DNA of 9,916 nt from Methanomicrobiales archaeon (GCA_012510335.1 JAAZIF010000224.1:1-9916), one strand, 5' to 3'; counted from the stretch's first letter, positions 1-7,352 are shown. Notes: generated from the letters alone by a model not told the origin. Made by a program: numbers and translations.

Positions 1-1114
1 CCCCCGTGCCGTTCGGGCTGTACTGCAGGAGGATCCCGATATACCGCTCTTTCCCCGCATTGATGAGGTTGTAGGCTCCCGGTGCGTCCTCGATCGCGAA
101 TGTATGGGTGATCAGGCGGTCGATATCGATCCTCCCCTGCTGCACCAGTTCAAGGAACGCCTCCATGTTCCTCCGTTCTGTCCACCGCACGTAAACGGGA
201 TAGTCGATCCCTCGCTCCTCGTAGTTCCGGTCATAGCGGCCGGGGCCGTAGGACCGGGAGACGATGACCGGGGCCTCCTTTTTGTAAAAGATATCACGGG
301 GCACGTTCATGCCCACATCCCCGACGACGACGACCCGGCCCTGGTCCCTGACAAGGCGGCCGGCGGCCTCGATAGGGGCGCTCGACCGGGTTGCCGCGGT
401 GATGATGACCGCATCCGCCCCGAACGAGGAAAAAACCTTCATCCTCCCCTCAAGACCACCGTAGTCTGAGACGGCGTCGGCACCAAGGTCTGCCGTGAGC
501 GAGAGCTTCTCCCGGTCGATATCGATCCCGATGACCCGGCACCCCGCGGCCTTGAGTACCTGGACAGTGAGCAGCCCGATCAGCCCGAGCCCTATAACCG
601 CGACGCTCTCACCCACCGTGACCCGGGCGTTCCGAACCCCGTGCATCGCTATCGACCCGACGGTCGCAAACGCTGCTTCCCGGAAATCGACGCCACCAGG
701 AACCTTCACGCAGAGGTTCTTCGGTACAGAGACGTACTCGGCATGCACAGCGTAACCGGCCCCGCCGCATGCGACACGATCGCCAACCTCGAAATCATCG
801 GTCCCGGTCTTCACCACCGTCCCGGCACAGCTGTAGCCGAGCGGCTCCGGCTTTGAGAGGCGGCTCATCGCCTGCCGGTACGCCGGGAGAGGGCCGTCAG
901 TCCCGATCTTCTGGATAACCTTCTTAACGTCATCGGGGCGCGCCCTCGCCTTCCCTATGAGCGACTGCCCCGCGAGGTTGATGAGCGACGACTCGGTGCC
1001 GGCGCTGATGAGGGAGTAAGCGTTTCGAACGACGACCCCCCGCATAACAGCAGGAACAGGGACATCCTCCACACGTATAGACCCCGATTGCAGGTCAAGC
1101 AATACCTGTTTCAT
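1..1114 (-). CDS. MDR-type zinc-binding dehydrogenase homologue, N-terminal part of a probable bi-domain oxidoreductase (3' end off window)
   Basis: The frame is open from ATG 1114 to the window edge (371 codons) with no stop, so the gene continues to the left. Residues 1-160 match the catalytic domain of the medium-chain dehydrogenase family and residues 170-270 its Rossmann domain. G175-L-G-L-I-G180 is the NAD(P) loop, and the acidic stretch I197-D-I-D200 suggests NAD. The text (NAYSLISAGTE at 31-41, PLGYSCAG at 91-98, VRWTERRNMEAF at 309-320) resembles proteins of about 700 residues in which this domain is fused to a C-terminal Gfo/Idh/MocA oxidoreductase. The second half would lie outside the window; that is inference. 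The usual zinc-ligand positions read S-A-G-T and G-Y-S, so catalytic zinc is probably absent. Such fusions occur in bacterial exopolysaccharide clusters and may oxidise or reduce a sugar unit; the substrate is unknown. It starts 1 nt after the stop of the preceding gene, with GGGGG about 8 nt upstream, so it is translated as part of the operon. Confidence 0.85.
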   Translation of the reverse strand, partial: MKQVLLDLQSGSIRVEDVPVPAVMRGVVVRNAYSLISAGTESSLINLAGQSLIGKARARPDDVKKVIQKIGTDGPLPAYRQAMSRLSKPEPLGYSCAGTVVKTGTDDFEVGDRVACGGAGYAVHAEYVSVPKNLCVKVPGGVDFREAAFATVGSIAMHGVRNARVTVGESVAVIGLGLIGLLTVQVLKAAGCRVIGIDIDREKLSLTADLGADAVSDYGGLEGRMKVFSSFGADAVIITAATRSSAPIEAAGRLVRDQGRVVVVGDVGMNVPRDIFYKKEAPVIVSRSYGPGRYDRNYEERGIDYPVYVRWTERRNMEAFLELVQQGRIDIDRLITHTFAIEDAPGAYNLINAGKERYIGILLQYSPNGTG

Positions 1115-1115
1115 T

Positions 1116-2303
1116 TTAATTCCCCCATACTCCCGCCTGGCTGAGGCAGTCGAGAACTTCAGACGTCATGAAGAGATCGGGAAAGTTCTTCGATGGCTCC
1201 ACGGTCGACGATTGTATACCGAGCAGCTGGCAGAGCACCTTAAATGATCGTGCCCCAGCGATCTCGCTATACCTCCTCCGGGCGGCCTGCCGGTAGACCG
1301 CGTAACCGAACCGGAACGCACGATGCTGTGCCGGATATTCCCCTATCGATGCCATCCTCGCTGCTTCCGCGATCGACGGGAGCAGACTGCCCCAGGATCC
1401 CGGCTCCCACCGGAGCAGAAGATCCCCCCGCAGGATCTCCTCGAGACGGTCGAGGCAGAGGCCGGCATGCATCCGGTAGTGGCCGTTCCCCCGGGAGGCG
1501 TGGATGAACGAGGCATACGCGAATGCATACGCCCCGGAGAGGTGGTAGGCGAAGGATAACCCGCTCCTCGACCAATCAAACCGCCCGCCGGGGCACAGGG
1601 CAGCCGCGAGCCACCGCACACCCGCCTTGAGGCTCTCACGTATCCACCCCTCTTTGAGCACGTCGTTTGCCTTTGCGAGGTAGTATATAGTCACCCCCTG
1701 GTAATGCAGGCAGGGCAGGTCAAAGACGTAGGGGTAAGTTCCTCTGTCCACAGCATACGGATAGACGCCGTCTCCCCGCTGGTGCCCGACGACGTTCTCC
1801 GCCGCCCGCATGGCAGCCGCACGGGCAATCCGGTCATCGTACCGCTCCGCGTACCGTGCAAGAAACGCCCCGCAAGAGGCATCGACGTTTAAGTGATCGG
1901 CGGTGTACTGCGCCGATTTCAGGAAACAACCAGGCCGCCTCTCGGCCGCTATGACACAGTTCCGGGCTTTTTCGAGCGCCTCCTCACGAGGGTAGCGGTC
2001 AGCCGCCTCGAGCAGGGCATCGCCGATAAAGGCGGTGATCAGGGCTGAGGGCTGGTTGTAGTTGACGTGGATCTCGTTCCAGGAACCATCCGGGTTCTGG
2101 CAGTTAGCGATGTAGTTCAGGAGCGGTTCTGTGAGCGGGTCACCGCCCGTGCGGAGCAGCATCTTTGCGACCTCGGCATGCACCCTGTTGCGGACGATTC
2201 CAAAGACCGGATCGGGGATGTACGCGGTCTCGCCATCGATGACCACAATCTCCCGGACCGCTCTGCTCATCCGGGCAACAAGCGATCTCATGCGCCCGTC
2301 CAT
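1116..2303 (-). CDS. Unrecognised protein, probable alpha/alpha-toroid (prenyltransferase/heparinase-like helical barrel)
   Basis: I do not recognise the family (395 aa). The protein is almost wholly helical in composition, with no signal peptide or membrane segment. Gly/Asp/Trp-rich loops recur between helix pairs: NCQNPDGSWNE (67-77), GHQRGDGVYPYAVD (173-186), CPGGRFDWS (237-245) and WEPGSWGSLLPS (299-310). This pattern is typical of alpha/alpha-toroid folds, as in terpene cyclases, polysaccharide lyases, C5-epimerases and glycosidases. Aromatic and polar clusters (PCLHYQGVTIYY 197-208, FAYHLSGAYAFAY 251-263) could line a sugar-binding cleft. It lies between a glycosyltransferase and the bi-domain-type oxidoreductase, where bacterial clusters often carry a heparinase II/III protein, so a glycan lyase, epimerase or hydrolase role is a reasonable guess. 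The start overlaps the upstream gene by 16 nt and has GAGAGG 5-8 nt before it. An in-frame ATG at 2291 forms an ATGA overlap with the upstream stop, but its spacing from that site is poor. Confidence 0.8.
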   Translation of the reverse strand: MDGRMRSLVARMSRAVREIVVIDGETAYIPDPVFGIVRNRVHAEVAKMLLRTGGDPLTEPLLNYIANCQNPDGSWNEIHVNYNQPSALITAFIGDALLEAADRYPREEALEKARNCVIAAERRPGCFLKSAQYTADHLNVDASCGAFLARYAERYDDRIARAAAMRAAENVVGHQRGDGVYPYAVDRGTYPYVFDLPCLHYQGVTIYYLAKANDVLKEGWIRESLKAGVRWLAAALCPGGRFDWSRSGLSFAYHLSGAYAFAYASFIHASRGNGHYRMHAGLCLDRLEEILRGDLLLRWEPGSWGSLLPSIAEAARMASIGEYPAQHRAFRFGYAVYRQAARRRYSEIAGARSFKVLCQLLGIQSSTVEPSKNFPDLFMTSEVLDCLSQAGVWGN

Positions 2304-3496
2304 GTCATCCTCTCGATATGCTGCTTCAGTCTGAGGGTGATCGTTCTACGGTCGTAGTGTTCCGCAACATACTCCCGCCCCCTACGGCCCATCTCTTCCA
2401 TCTTTGCCGGGTCATCCAGGAGTGAAGAGAGCGACGCAGCGATCGCCTCCGGGGTATTCTCAGCGATGATCCCGGCACCCGATTCTCGAGCTAGGCGGGC
2501 GATCTCGCCGTTCCCGCAACCGATGAAGGGTATCCCGCACGCCATGTACTCGTAGGCCTTCGTAGGGGCGGCGTACTCGAGGGTCGCAAGCTGCTTCAGG
2601 GGCGCCACCCCCACGAGCGACTCGGAGAGCAGTCGCGGGATCTCCTCACGCGGAAGGATCCCTGTGAAGATGACCGAATCGGTCAGGTTCTCCGCCTCCA
2701 CCAACCGCTCGAGGTATTCGCGTATGTCGCCATCGCCGGCTATGAGGAGTTTCAGGCTGTGGTTACCGTTCATCGACTTGATGGCGAGGGCCACCTTCTC
2801 GAGATCCTGCGCATGTCCTACGTTGCCGGCGTAGACGATCTGCTGCTTCTTCCTGCTCTCCGCAGGCCGGAAGAGATCGGTATTGACGCCGTTTGGCATC
2901 AGTTCAATAGGGGCCGCAACCCTGTAGCGTGACGAGATCCTCCGCCCGAGCTCTTCGGTAGTGACACATACGAGGTCTGCATGGGCGAGGCAGATCTCCT
3001 CAAACCTCCTGCTTATTCTCACGTAGATACTCCCTTCCTTGAGAAAACCCAGACCTATGGATGCATCGATCCAGAGATCACGGATATCGAGGAACCACTT
3101 CACACAGCCTATGCGCCGGAGCACGTAGCCCGGGATCCCGGTGAAGAGAGGAGGCGCTGATGTGATTATCAGATCAAACCGGTTCCGTGGCGAGCAAAGC
3201 CAGAGGAGTGCATGGAGCGGGAAGAGGAGGTAATAGGCCATTCTGCTTGCAAACCCCGGATCCCCGGATCCCGGCTGCCAGGTCCAGAGGCGCACGACCC
3301 GGACTCCATCGATCACCTCCCCCCGGGCCCGCCTCCATGTGCGCGTGAACGAACCCATGGGAAACGTAGGATGGGGTGCAAGTACGGTCACGTCGATGCC
3401 AGACCCTGCAAGATGCATGGCGGTGTCGTAGGTGCGTGATGCGTTCCCGGACTTCTCTGGCGGGAAATGCTGTGATATGATACATACCCGTTTCAT
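2288..3496 (-). CDS. Family 4 glycosyltransferase (GT-B fold), WbuB-like
   Basis: This cytoplasmic enzyme (402 aa) should transfer a sugar from a nucleotide donor to a growing lipid-linked or surface glycan. The N-terminal Rossmann-like half begins RVCIISQHFPPEKSGN (3-18), the usual opening of this group, and includes FLDIRDLW (135-142). The donor-binding half has MPNGVNTDLF (200-209), YAGNVGHAQD (222-231), GDGDIREYLE (254-263) and PTKAYEYMACGIPFI (311-325), which is the conserved nucleotide-sugar segment, followed by E331. Length is normal. ATG 3496 was chosen because the family homology begins there and GAGG lies 6 nt upstream; the open frame runs to 3754, but that extension overlaps the dehydrogenase gene and is implausible. 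It follows the UDP-ManNAcA genes by 43 nt and overlaps the next gene by 16 nt. Donor and acceptor cannot be read from the sequence; ManNAcA or another amino sugar is a guess from context. Confidence 0.92.
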   Translation of the reverse strand: MKRVCIISQHFPPEKSGNASRTYDTAMHLAGSGIDVTVLAPHPTFPMGSFTRTWRRARGEVIDGVRVVRLWTWQPGSGDPGFASRMAYYLLFPLHALLWLCSPRNRFDLIITSAPPLFTGIPGYVLRRIGCVKWFLDIRDLWIDASIGLGFLKEGSIYVRISRRFEEICLAHADLVCVTTEELGRRISSRYRVAAPIELMPNGVNTDLFRPAESRKKQQIVYAGNVGHAQDLEKVALAIKSMNGNHSLKLLIAGDGDIREYLERLVEAENLTDSVIFTGILPREEIPRLLSESLVGVAPLKQLATLEYAAPTKAYEYMACGIPFIGCGNGEIARLARESGAGIIAENTPEAIAASLSSLLDDPAKMEEMGRRGREYVAEHYDRRTITLRLKQHIERMTWTGA

Positions 3497-3539
3497 AGGA
3501 TTCCTCGTTTTTGTCTGAATGCGAAGGTTATCCCCGGGG

Positions 3540-4907
3540 TTAGAGGAACCTCTCCCGCCCATCTGGAGTGAGCAGGGAGACTGGCGGCGGGGTTGCGACC
3601 GGCCGGGCCGCGTCTGGCGAATACAGACCTGCCGGTAAGATACCCTCGCCCGGGGCGGCCGGGTACACCTGTGAACCGTCGCCGAGCACACGGACGGCAA
3701 AACCCTGCCCGATCCACCGCTCGTGGTCGAGGATGTTCCTGGTATCCACGACAAATTTTGTCCTTACCTGGAGCTCCGCCGGATCTATATTCCTGAAACA
3801 GTCATGGTCAGCGAGTATAACGAGACAGTCGCTTCCGTCTGCTGCATCAGCGGCGCCCATGAGGGGATGGGGGAAATCCCTCACGTAAGGATCGTGGCAC
3901 CTGATGGTGTAACCCTCATTCCCGGCGAGCTGGATGAACTTGAACGCCGGGCTCTCCCGGGTATCCCCGACGTTGCCCTTGTAGGCAACGCCGAAGATGC
4001 TGATTATCGGGTTTTTGATGCTGTAGAGCAGGCTGCGGGTGATCTGCAGCACGTAATTCGGCATGGAATCGTTGACCTCCCGCGCTGTAGAGACCATCCT
4101 GCACCCTGTCGAGTTCTGGGTCAGGAACCAGGGATCGATGGCGATGCAGTGCCCACCCACCCCCGGGCCCGGACTCAATATCGAGACCCGGGGGTGCTTG
4201 TTTGCAAGGGTTATAGCCTCCCAGACATTGATGCCGCACTCCTCCGCGAGCTTTGCAAACTCGTTTGCGAGCGCGACATTCACGTCACGGGAGGTGTTCT
4301 CCATCAGCTTTACAAACTCGGCTGTCCGGGCATCTGTCCTGTATATCTCCCCACGGACGAAGGTCTGGTAGAGGGAGATCGCCTGGTCGGTGGAATCCCG
4401 GTCATACCCGCCGATGATACGGCTGTTGTAGACCATCTCCTGCAGGGTCCGCCCCGGGATTGCCCGTTCGGGGCAATGCGCATACAAAAAATCCCTGATA
4501 GCAATGCCGCTCTTCTCAAGCCCGGGGATGACGACCCGCTCACTCGTTCCAGGTGGGACGGTCGACTCAAGGATGACCAGATCCCCCTCTTTGAGATGAC
4601 CGGCGATCATACCGGCTGCCCTCCTGATATAGGAGAGGTTGGAGACCTTTGTTGCCGGGTCCAGAGGTGTCGGCACAGCTATCAGGAAGACATCCGCGGT
4701 CTCTGGCCTCTCCCGTGCAACAAACCGATCTCCTGTCCGGAGATAAAGATCCTCGATACCAGGTTCCTTAAATGGGAGCTCCCCATGATTCAGCCGATCT
4801 ACCACACTCTGTTTTACATCGACGCCTACAACGTTTGAGCCGTGGGCGGCAAGCAGCAACGCGGTCGGCAACCCTATATATCCTAATCCCAGTACGCAGA
4901 TCTTCAT
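3540..4907 (-). CDS. wecC: UDP-N-acetyl-D-mannosamine dehydrogenase
   Basis: A cytoplasmic member of the UDP-glucose/GDP-mannose dehydrogenase family (455 aa) that oxidises UDP-ManNAc twice with NAD+ to UDP-ManNAcA. The N-terminus has the NAD loop G7-L-G-Y-I-G12 with the following acidic V-G-V-D. Further family signatures are AVPTPLD, ESTVPPGT, CPERAIPG, KLMENTSRDVNVALANE and GPGVGGHCIAIDPWFL. Cys254, in the last of these, is the catalytic thiol. FGVAYKGNVGDTRESPA opens the C-terminal domain. After about residue 412 there is a Pro/Ala-rich tail of some 40 residues beyond the usual end of the family. The start is 2 nt after the stop of the epimerase gene, with AAGGA inside that gene's end; the longer upstream frame to 5126 overlaps the epimerase and is rejected. 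Pairing with the adjacent epimerase makes the ManNAc assignment much stronger than UDP-Glc or UDP-GalNAc dehydrogenase, although family members differ in substrate. Confidence 0.92.
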   Translation of the reverse strand: MKICVLGLGYIGLPTALLLAAHGSNVVGVDVKQSVVDRLNHGELPFKEPGIEDLYLRTGDRFVARERPETADVFLIAVPTPLDPATKVSNLSYIRRAAGMIAGHLKEGDLVILESTVPPGTSERVVIPGLEKSGIAIRDFLYAHCPERAIPGRTLQEMVYNSRIIGGYDRDSTDQAISLYQTFVRGEIYRTDARTAEFVKLMENTSRDVNVALANEFAKLAEECGINVWEAITLANKHPRVSILSPGPGVGGHCIAIDPWFLTQNSTGCRMVSTAREVNDSMPNYVLQITRSLLYSIKNPIISIFGVAYKGNVGDTRESPAFKFIQLAGNEGYTIRCHDPYVRDFPHPLMGAADAADGSDCLVILADHDCFRNIDPAELQVRTKFVVDTRNILDHERWIGQGFAVRVLGDGSQVYPAAPGEGILPAGLYSPDAARPVATPPPVSLLTPDGRERFL

Positions 4908-4909
4908 GA

Positions 4910-6004
4910 CTATCTTCCTTCTGCGGATCGCGATCGTGTGGCAGCACAGACCATCACGATCATCTTTCCAGCGATACCATCCCCATATGGGTTCTTCCAG
5001 CAGCGTCTCCAGGTGACGGCGGAGCGGACTCCTTCGAGGATCGCCTCTGAGTCGGCCCCGACCAGGATGTTCGATCCGATATCCAGAGTCTCCGGCCGTT
5101 CGGTATCGTAACGCATGGTGGCGCACGGAACACCGAGTATGCAGGTCTCTTCCTGGACACCGCCGGAGTCGGTCAACACGACCTTTGCCTGTGATTCCAG
5201 CTGCAGGAACTCCAGGAATCCGAAGGGTTTTGTAAGGTTTAATCCGTCGACCCCGATCCCGAGTTCCTTGATCCGCTTCTCGGTCCTCGGATGGACGGGG
5301 AAGATGACAGGCAGGGGAAACTCCTTCTGCACCGCATGGAGCCCTTTTAAGATCTCCTTGAGTCTCGCCCGACTGTCCACGTTCTCCTGCCTGTGGGCGG
5401 TGACAAGGAAATAGTTATTGGGCTCGAGGTCGAGGGCTTTTAGGACGTTAACCCGCTTCTTCGCTATCTCCAGATTCTGGTAAACCGCATCGACGATGGT
5501 GTTTCCGGTCACGCAGATCTTTCTATCATCGATGCCCTCTGCAAGGAGATTTCTCCGGGCTCCCTCCGTCGGGGCAAAGAGGTGATCTGATATATGATCG
5601 GTGACGACCCGGTTGATCTCCTCCGGCATCTGGCGGTTGAAACTCCGGAGACCCGCCTCTATGTGGCCTACCCGCATATGAAGTTTCGAGGCTGCGAGAG
5701 CCCCGGCCATGACGGTGTTTGTGTCCCCCTGCACCAGGACGACATCCGGAGACTCCTTTGCCAGGATATCCTCCACACCGGTCATGATCCTCGCCGTCTG
5801 GTTGGCATGGGTTCCGGAACCCACATCGAGGTTGTAGCCGGGGTCTGGCAGCTCGAGCTCCTCAAAGAATAGCCGATCCATCTCGTAGGAGTAGTGCTGC
5901 CCGGTGTGGAGTATGAAGTAGTCGAGGCCTCTTTGCTCGCACTCCCTGATGATCGGGGACATCTTGATGATCTCGGGCCGCGTGCCGAGCAGTATTCCAA
6001 TCAT
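4910..6004 (-). CDS. wecB: UDP-N-acetylglucosamine 2-epimerase (non-hydrolysing)
   Basis: This enzyme interconverts UDP-GlcNAc and UDP-ManNAc, supplying the substrate of the dehydrogenase encoded 2 nt downstream. The 364-residue protein has the standard GT-B-like fold and length. GTRPEIIKMSPII (7-19) and HTGQHYSYEMD (33-43) open the first domain. The catalytic acids of the E. coli enzyme correspond to D94 (QGDTNT), E116 (HIEAGLRS) and E129 (MPEEINR), and the active-site histidine to H204 (TAHRQEN). LTDSGGVQEE and the ERPETLDIG segment form the UDP site of the C-terminal domain. ATG 6004 was chosen over an in-frame ATG at 6043 because homology begins there and GGAGGTG sits 4 nt upstream; the longer form would overlap the upstream gene. 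All catalytic residues are intact. The last dozen or so residues (CAATRSRSAEGR) are not conserved and give no functional clue. Confidence 0.95.
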   Translation of the reverse strand: MIGILLGTRPEIIKMSPIIRECEQRGLDYFILHTGQHYSYEMDRLFFEELELPDPGYNLDVGSGTHANQTARIMTGVEDILAKESPDVVLVQGDTNTVMAGALAASKLHMRVGHIEAGLRSFNRQMPEEINRVVTDHISDHLFAPTEGARRNLLAEGIDDRKICVTGNTIVDAVYQNLEIAKKRVNVLKALDLEPNNYFLVTAHRQENVDSRARLKEILKGLHAVQKEFPLPVIFPVHPRTEKRIKELGIGVDGLNLTKPFGFLEFLQLESQAKVVLTDSGGVQEETCILGVPCATMRYDTERPETLDIGSNILVGADSEAILEGVRSAVTWRRCWKNPYGDGIAGKMIVMVCAATRSRSAEGR

Positions 6005-6023
6005 TCTGCACCTCCTCTCCTTC
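6005..6023 (-). promoter_or_regulatory. Strong ribosome binding site deciding the epimerase start
   Basis: The 19-nt gap between the family 2 glycosyltransferase stop and the epimerase ATG reads GGAGAGGAGGTGCAGA just before the start. GGAGGTG is a near-perfect match to the archaeal anti-Shine-Dalgarno sequence, with 4 nt to the ATG at 6004. It is the best such site in the window and suggests that the epimerase is translated independently within the operon. Confidence 0.75.
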
Positions 6024-7172
6024 TCACTCCCGTGTTCTTGCAATGAGGGCGAGCATCAGGCCGATTATGAGGGCAACGGCCCCCGGTATCAAGAAGAGCG
6101 AGGCAAGCATGCCCTGGCCCACCGGGAAGAGGCGGGTCTCATTGAATTCCTGAAGAAATTGGAGGAAGAGGTGGATACCTACGAGCATTGCGACGAGTCC
6201 GGGCAGGCCGATGTTCAGGAGAGGTCTTCTCTCCGCTGTGAGCCAGAGCACTGATCCCAGTACCTCCAATCCGTGGGATACAGGGTTTATCGTGGACGTA
6301 TCGAAAGTGCCGTATTTGCAGTTGATCGGAGTCTCCTTGATGCGCAGGCGCTTCTCCTGTGCGATCAGTAACATCTCTGACTCGGTCGAGAAATCATCTT
6401 TCTTCAGCACACCATGCATCGACTCCATGGATCTCCTGCCCAGTGCCCGGAACCCGCACTGCGAGTCAGTGATCGGGCTTCCGTTGCTGGAGATGATATC
6501 GAGCACAGCCCGGCCGAACCTCCGGTACGCGGGCATCTGGTCGGGGGTTCGAAACCCGATTACGAGATCAGCGGTGCCGGAGAGGATCGGCTCAACCAGC
6601 ACTGGTATCTCGTCGGGGTTGTGCTGTCCATCTCCATCCATGAAGACCAGGCAGTCGTAATTGTGCTCAACTGCATACCGGAGAGCACTTTTTATTCCCC
6701 TCCCTTTTCCCATCCGGGTTCCATGCGAGATCACGGTCGCCCCGGCACCGCAGGCGACCTTCGCTGTGCTGTCCGTACACCCGTCATCTATCACGAGAAC
6801 CTCATCGACGTGCGGCCAGGTCATCAGGAGAACCGAGCCGATTGCAACCTCCTCGTTGAAACAGGGAATCGCTGCAAGCGTCCTGCCCGATCGGCGGGAT
6901 CGGGTGGAGGCTGACTCAGTGATCTCGTTCACCATCCGCCGGTAACCGGCGGCTGCCGGCGTCCGCAGAGGGTTGGTCTGTTCCTGAACTTCATAGTGAA
7001 GGGCCGAAACACGCAGTGGGATCTCCTGTTCAAACCTTGAAGATCCGTGTCGATCTATCCCTCCCTCCTCCCCCGGGGCTATACTCTGTGGCAGTGGCAC
7101 AGCTGTCTCTTCGGCTAACCATCCCTCCGGGTGAGCGGGTGGTCTCGCCAGAACCGGATCCTTGTCGTACAT
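6024..7172 (-). CDS. Family 2 glycosyltransferase (polyprenyl-phosphate sugar transferase type) with two C-terminal membrane helices
   Basis: Likely transfers a sugar from a nucleotide donor to a polyprenyl phosphate or lipid-linked glycan at the cytoplasmic face of the membrane. Numbered from ATG 7172 (382 aa), the GT-A domain begins near residue 98 (LAAIPCFNEEVAIGSV). It shows VIDDGCTDST (128-137), a DXD metal/nucleotide site D179-G-D181 in MDGDGQHNPDE, and DSQCGFRA (236-243) followed by the ED-like FSTESEMLL segment. Two hydrophobic helices (about 318-341 and 353-378) end the protein. Residues 1-95 are polar, Pro/Glu/Arg-rich and probably disordered, which is unusual for the family. The start is uncertain: 7172 has a G6 run about 7 nt upstream, while ATG 6935 (Met80) would give a family-typical 303-residue enzyme. 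ATG 7241 lies at or upstream of the expected transcription start and is rejected. As first gene of the operon it may initiate glycan assembly; the donor sugar is not evident. Confidence 0.88.
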   Translation of the reverse strand: MYDKDPVLARPPAHPEGWLAEETAVPLPQSIAPGEEGGIDRHGSSRFEQEIPLRVSALHYEVQEQTNPLRTPAAAGYRRMVNEITESASTRSRRSGRTLAAIPCFNEEVAIGSVLLMTWPHVDEVLVIDDGCTDSTAKVACGAGATVISHGTRMGKGRGIKSALRYAVEHNYDCLVFMDGDGQHNPDEIPVLVEPILSGTADLVIGFRTPDQMPAYRRFGRAVLDIISSNGSPITDSQCGFRALGRRSMESMHGVLKKDDFSTESEMLLIAQEKRLRIKETPINCKYGTFDTSTINPVSHGLEVLGSVLWLTAERRPLLNIGLPGLVAMLVGIHLFLQFLQEFNETRLFPVGQGMLASLFLIPGAVALIIGLMLALIARTRE

Positions 7173-7256
7173 CCACTTTCCCCCCTTGACGTACTGAAGC
7201 GGGACTGTGCCGGGATATATTAATAGATTATTATTAACCATATTAGGTTAACAATC

Positions 7257-7264
7257 TATATAAA
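7257..7264 (-). promoter_or_regulatory. Candidate archaeal TATA box of the glycan operon
   Basis: The minus strand reads TTTATATA here, matching the archaeal TATA consensus, inside an AT-rich stretch. An archaeal start site usually lies about 25 nt downstream, which would be near 7234 and give a leader of about 60 nt to ATG 7172. A second TATA-like stretch (TTAATATAT, about 7213-7221) would start transcription closer to the gene. Neither can be confirmed without transcript data. Confidence 0.5.
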
Positions 7265-7322
7265 TTAATTAAATGTTGTTTATAGGGGGTGCTCTATATC
7301 TCTTAATGGGTAATCAAGCATT

Positions 7323-7352
7323 TCTGATATGGAGAAGGGATCTCATATCAGA
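7323..7352. repeat. Perfect 9-bp inverted repeat (operator or hairpin candidate)
   Basis: TCTGATATG at 7323-7331 is the exact reverse complement of CATATCAGA at 7344-7352, with a 12-nt spacer. It lies about 60 nt upstream of the TATA box of the glycan operon, a position suited to a dimeric regulator, but no regulator gene is in the window. There is no adjacent T tract on either strand, so a terminator is less likely. Confidence 0.45.

Noticed and set aside
104..856. Plus-strand open frames at the left end
   Set aside because: They overlap the minus-strand MDR oxidoreductase, whose translation is unbroken and matches a known family, so these are shadows of its codon bias.
3723..4838. A 371-codon open frame on the plus strand opposite the UDP-ManNAc dehydrogenase gene
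   Set aside because: It lies wholly antisense to a gene with full family motifs. Long antisense frames are common in GC-rich coding DNA. Its peptide shows no family features and it has no promoter or ribosome binding site of its own.
4871..4890. TATA-like GGATATATAGG on the minus strand near the dehydrogenase start
   Set aside because: It encodes the conserved GLGYIG nucleotide-binding loop of that enzyme and sits downstream of the start codon, so the resemblance is coincidental.
7173..7241. Extension of the family 2 glycosyltransferase to ATG 7241
   Set aside because: The extension is AT-rich promoter-like DNA, and that ATG would lie at or upstream of the transcription start expected from the TATA box at 7257-7264.
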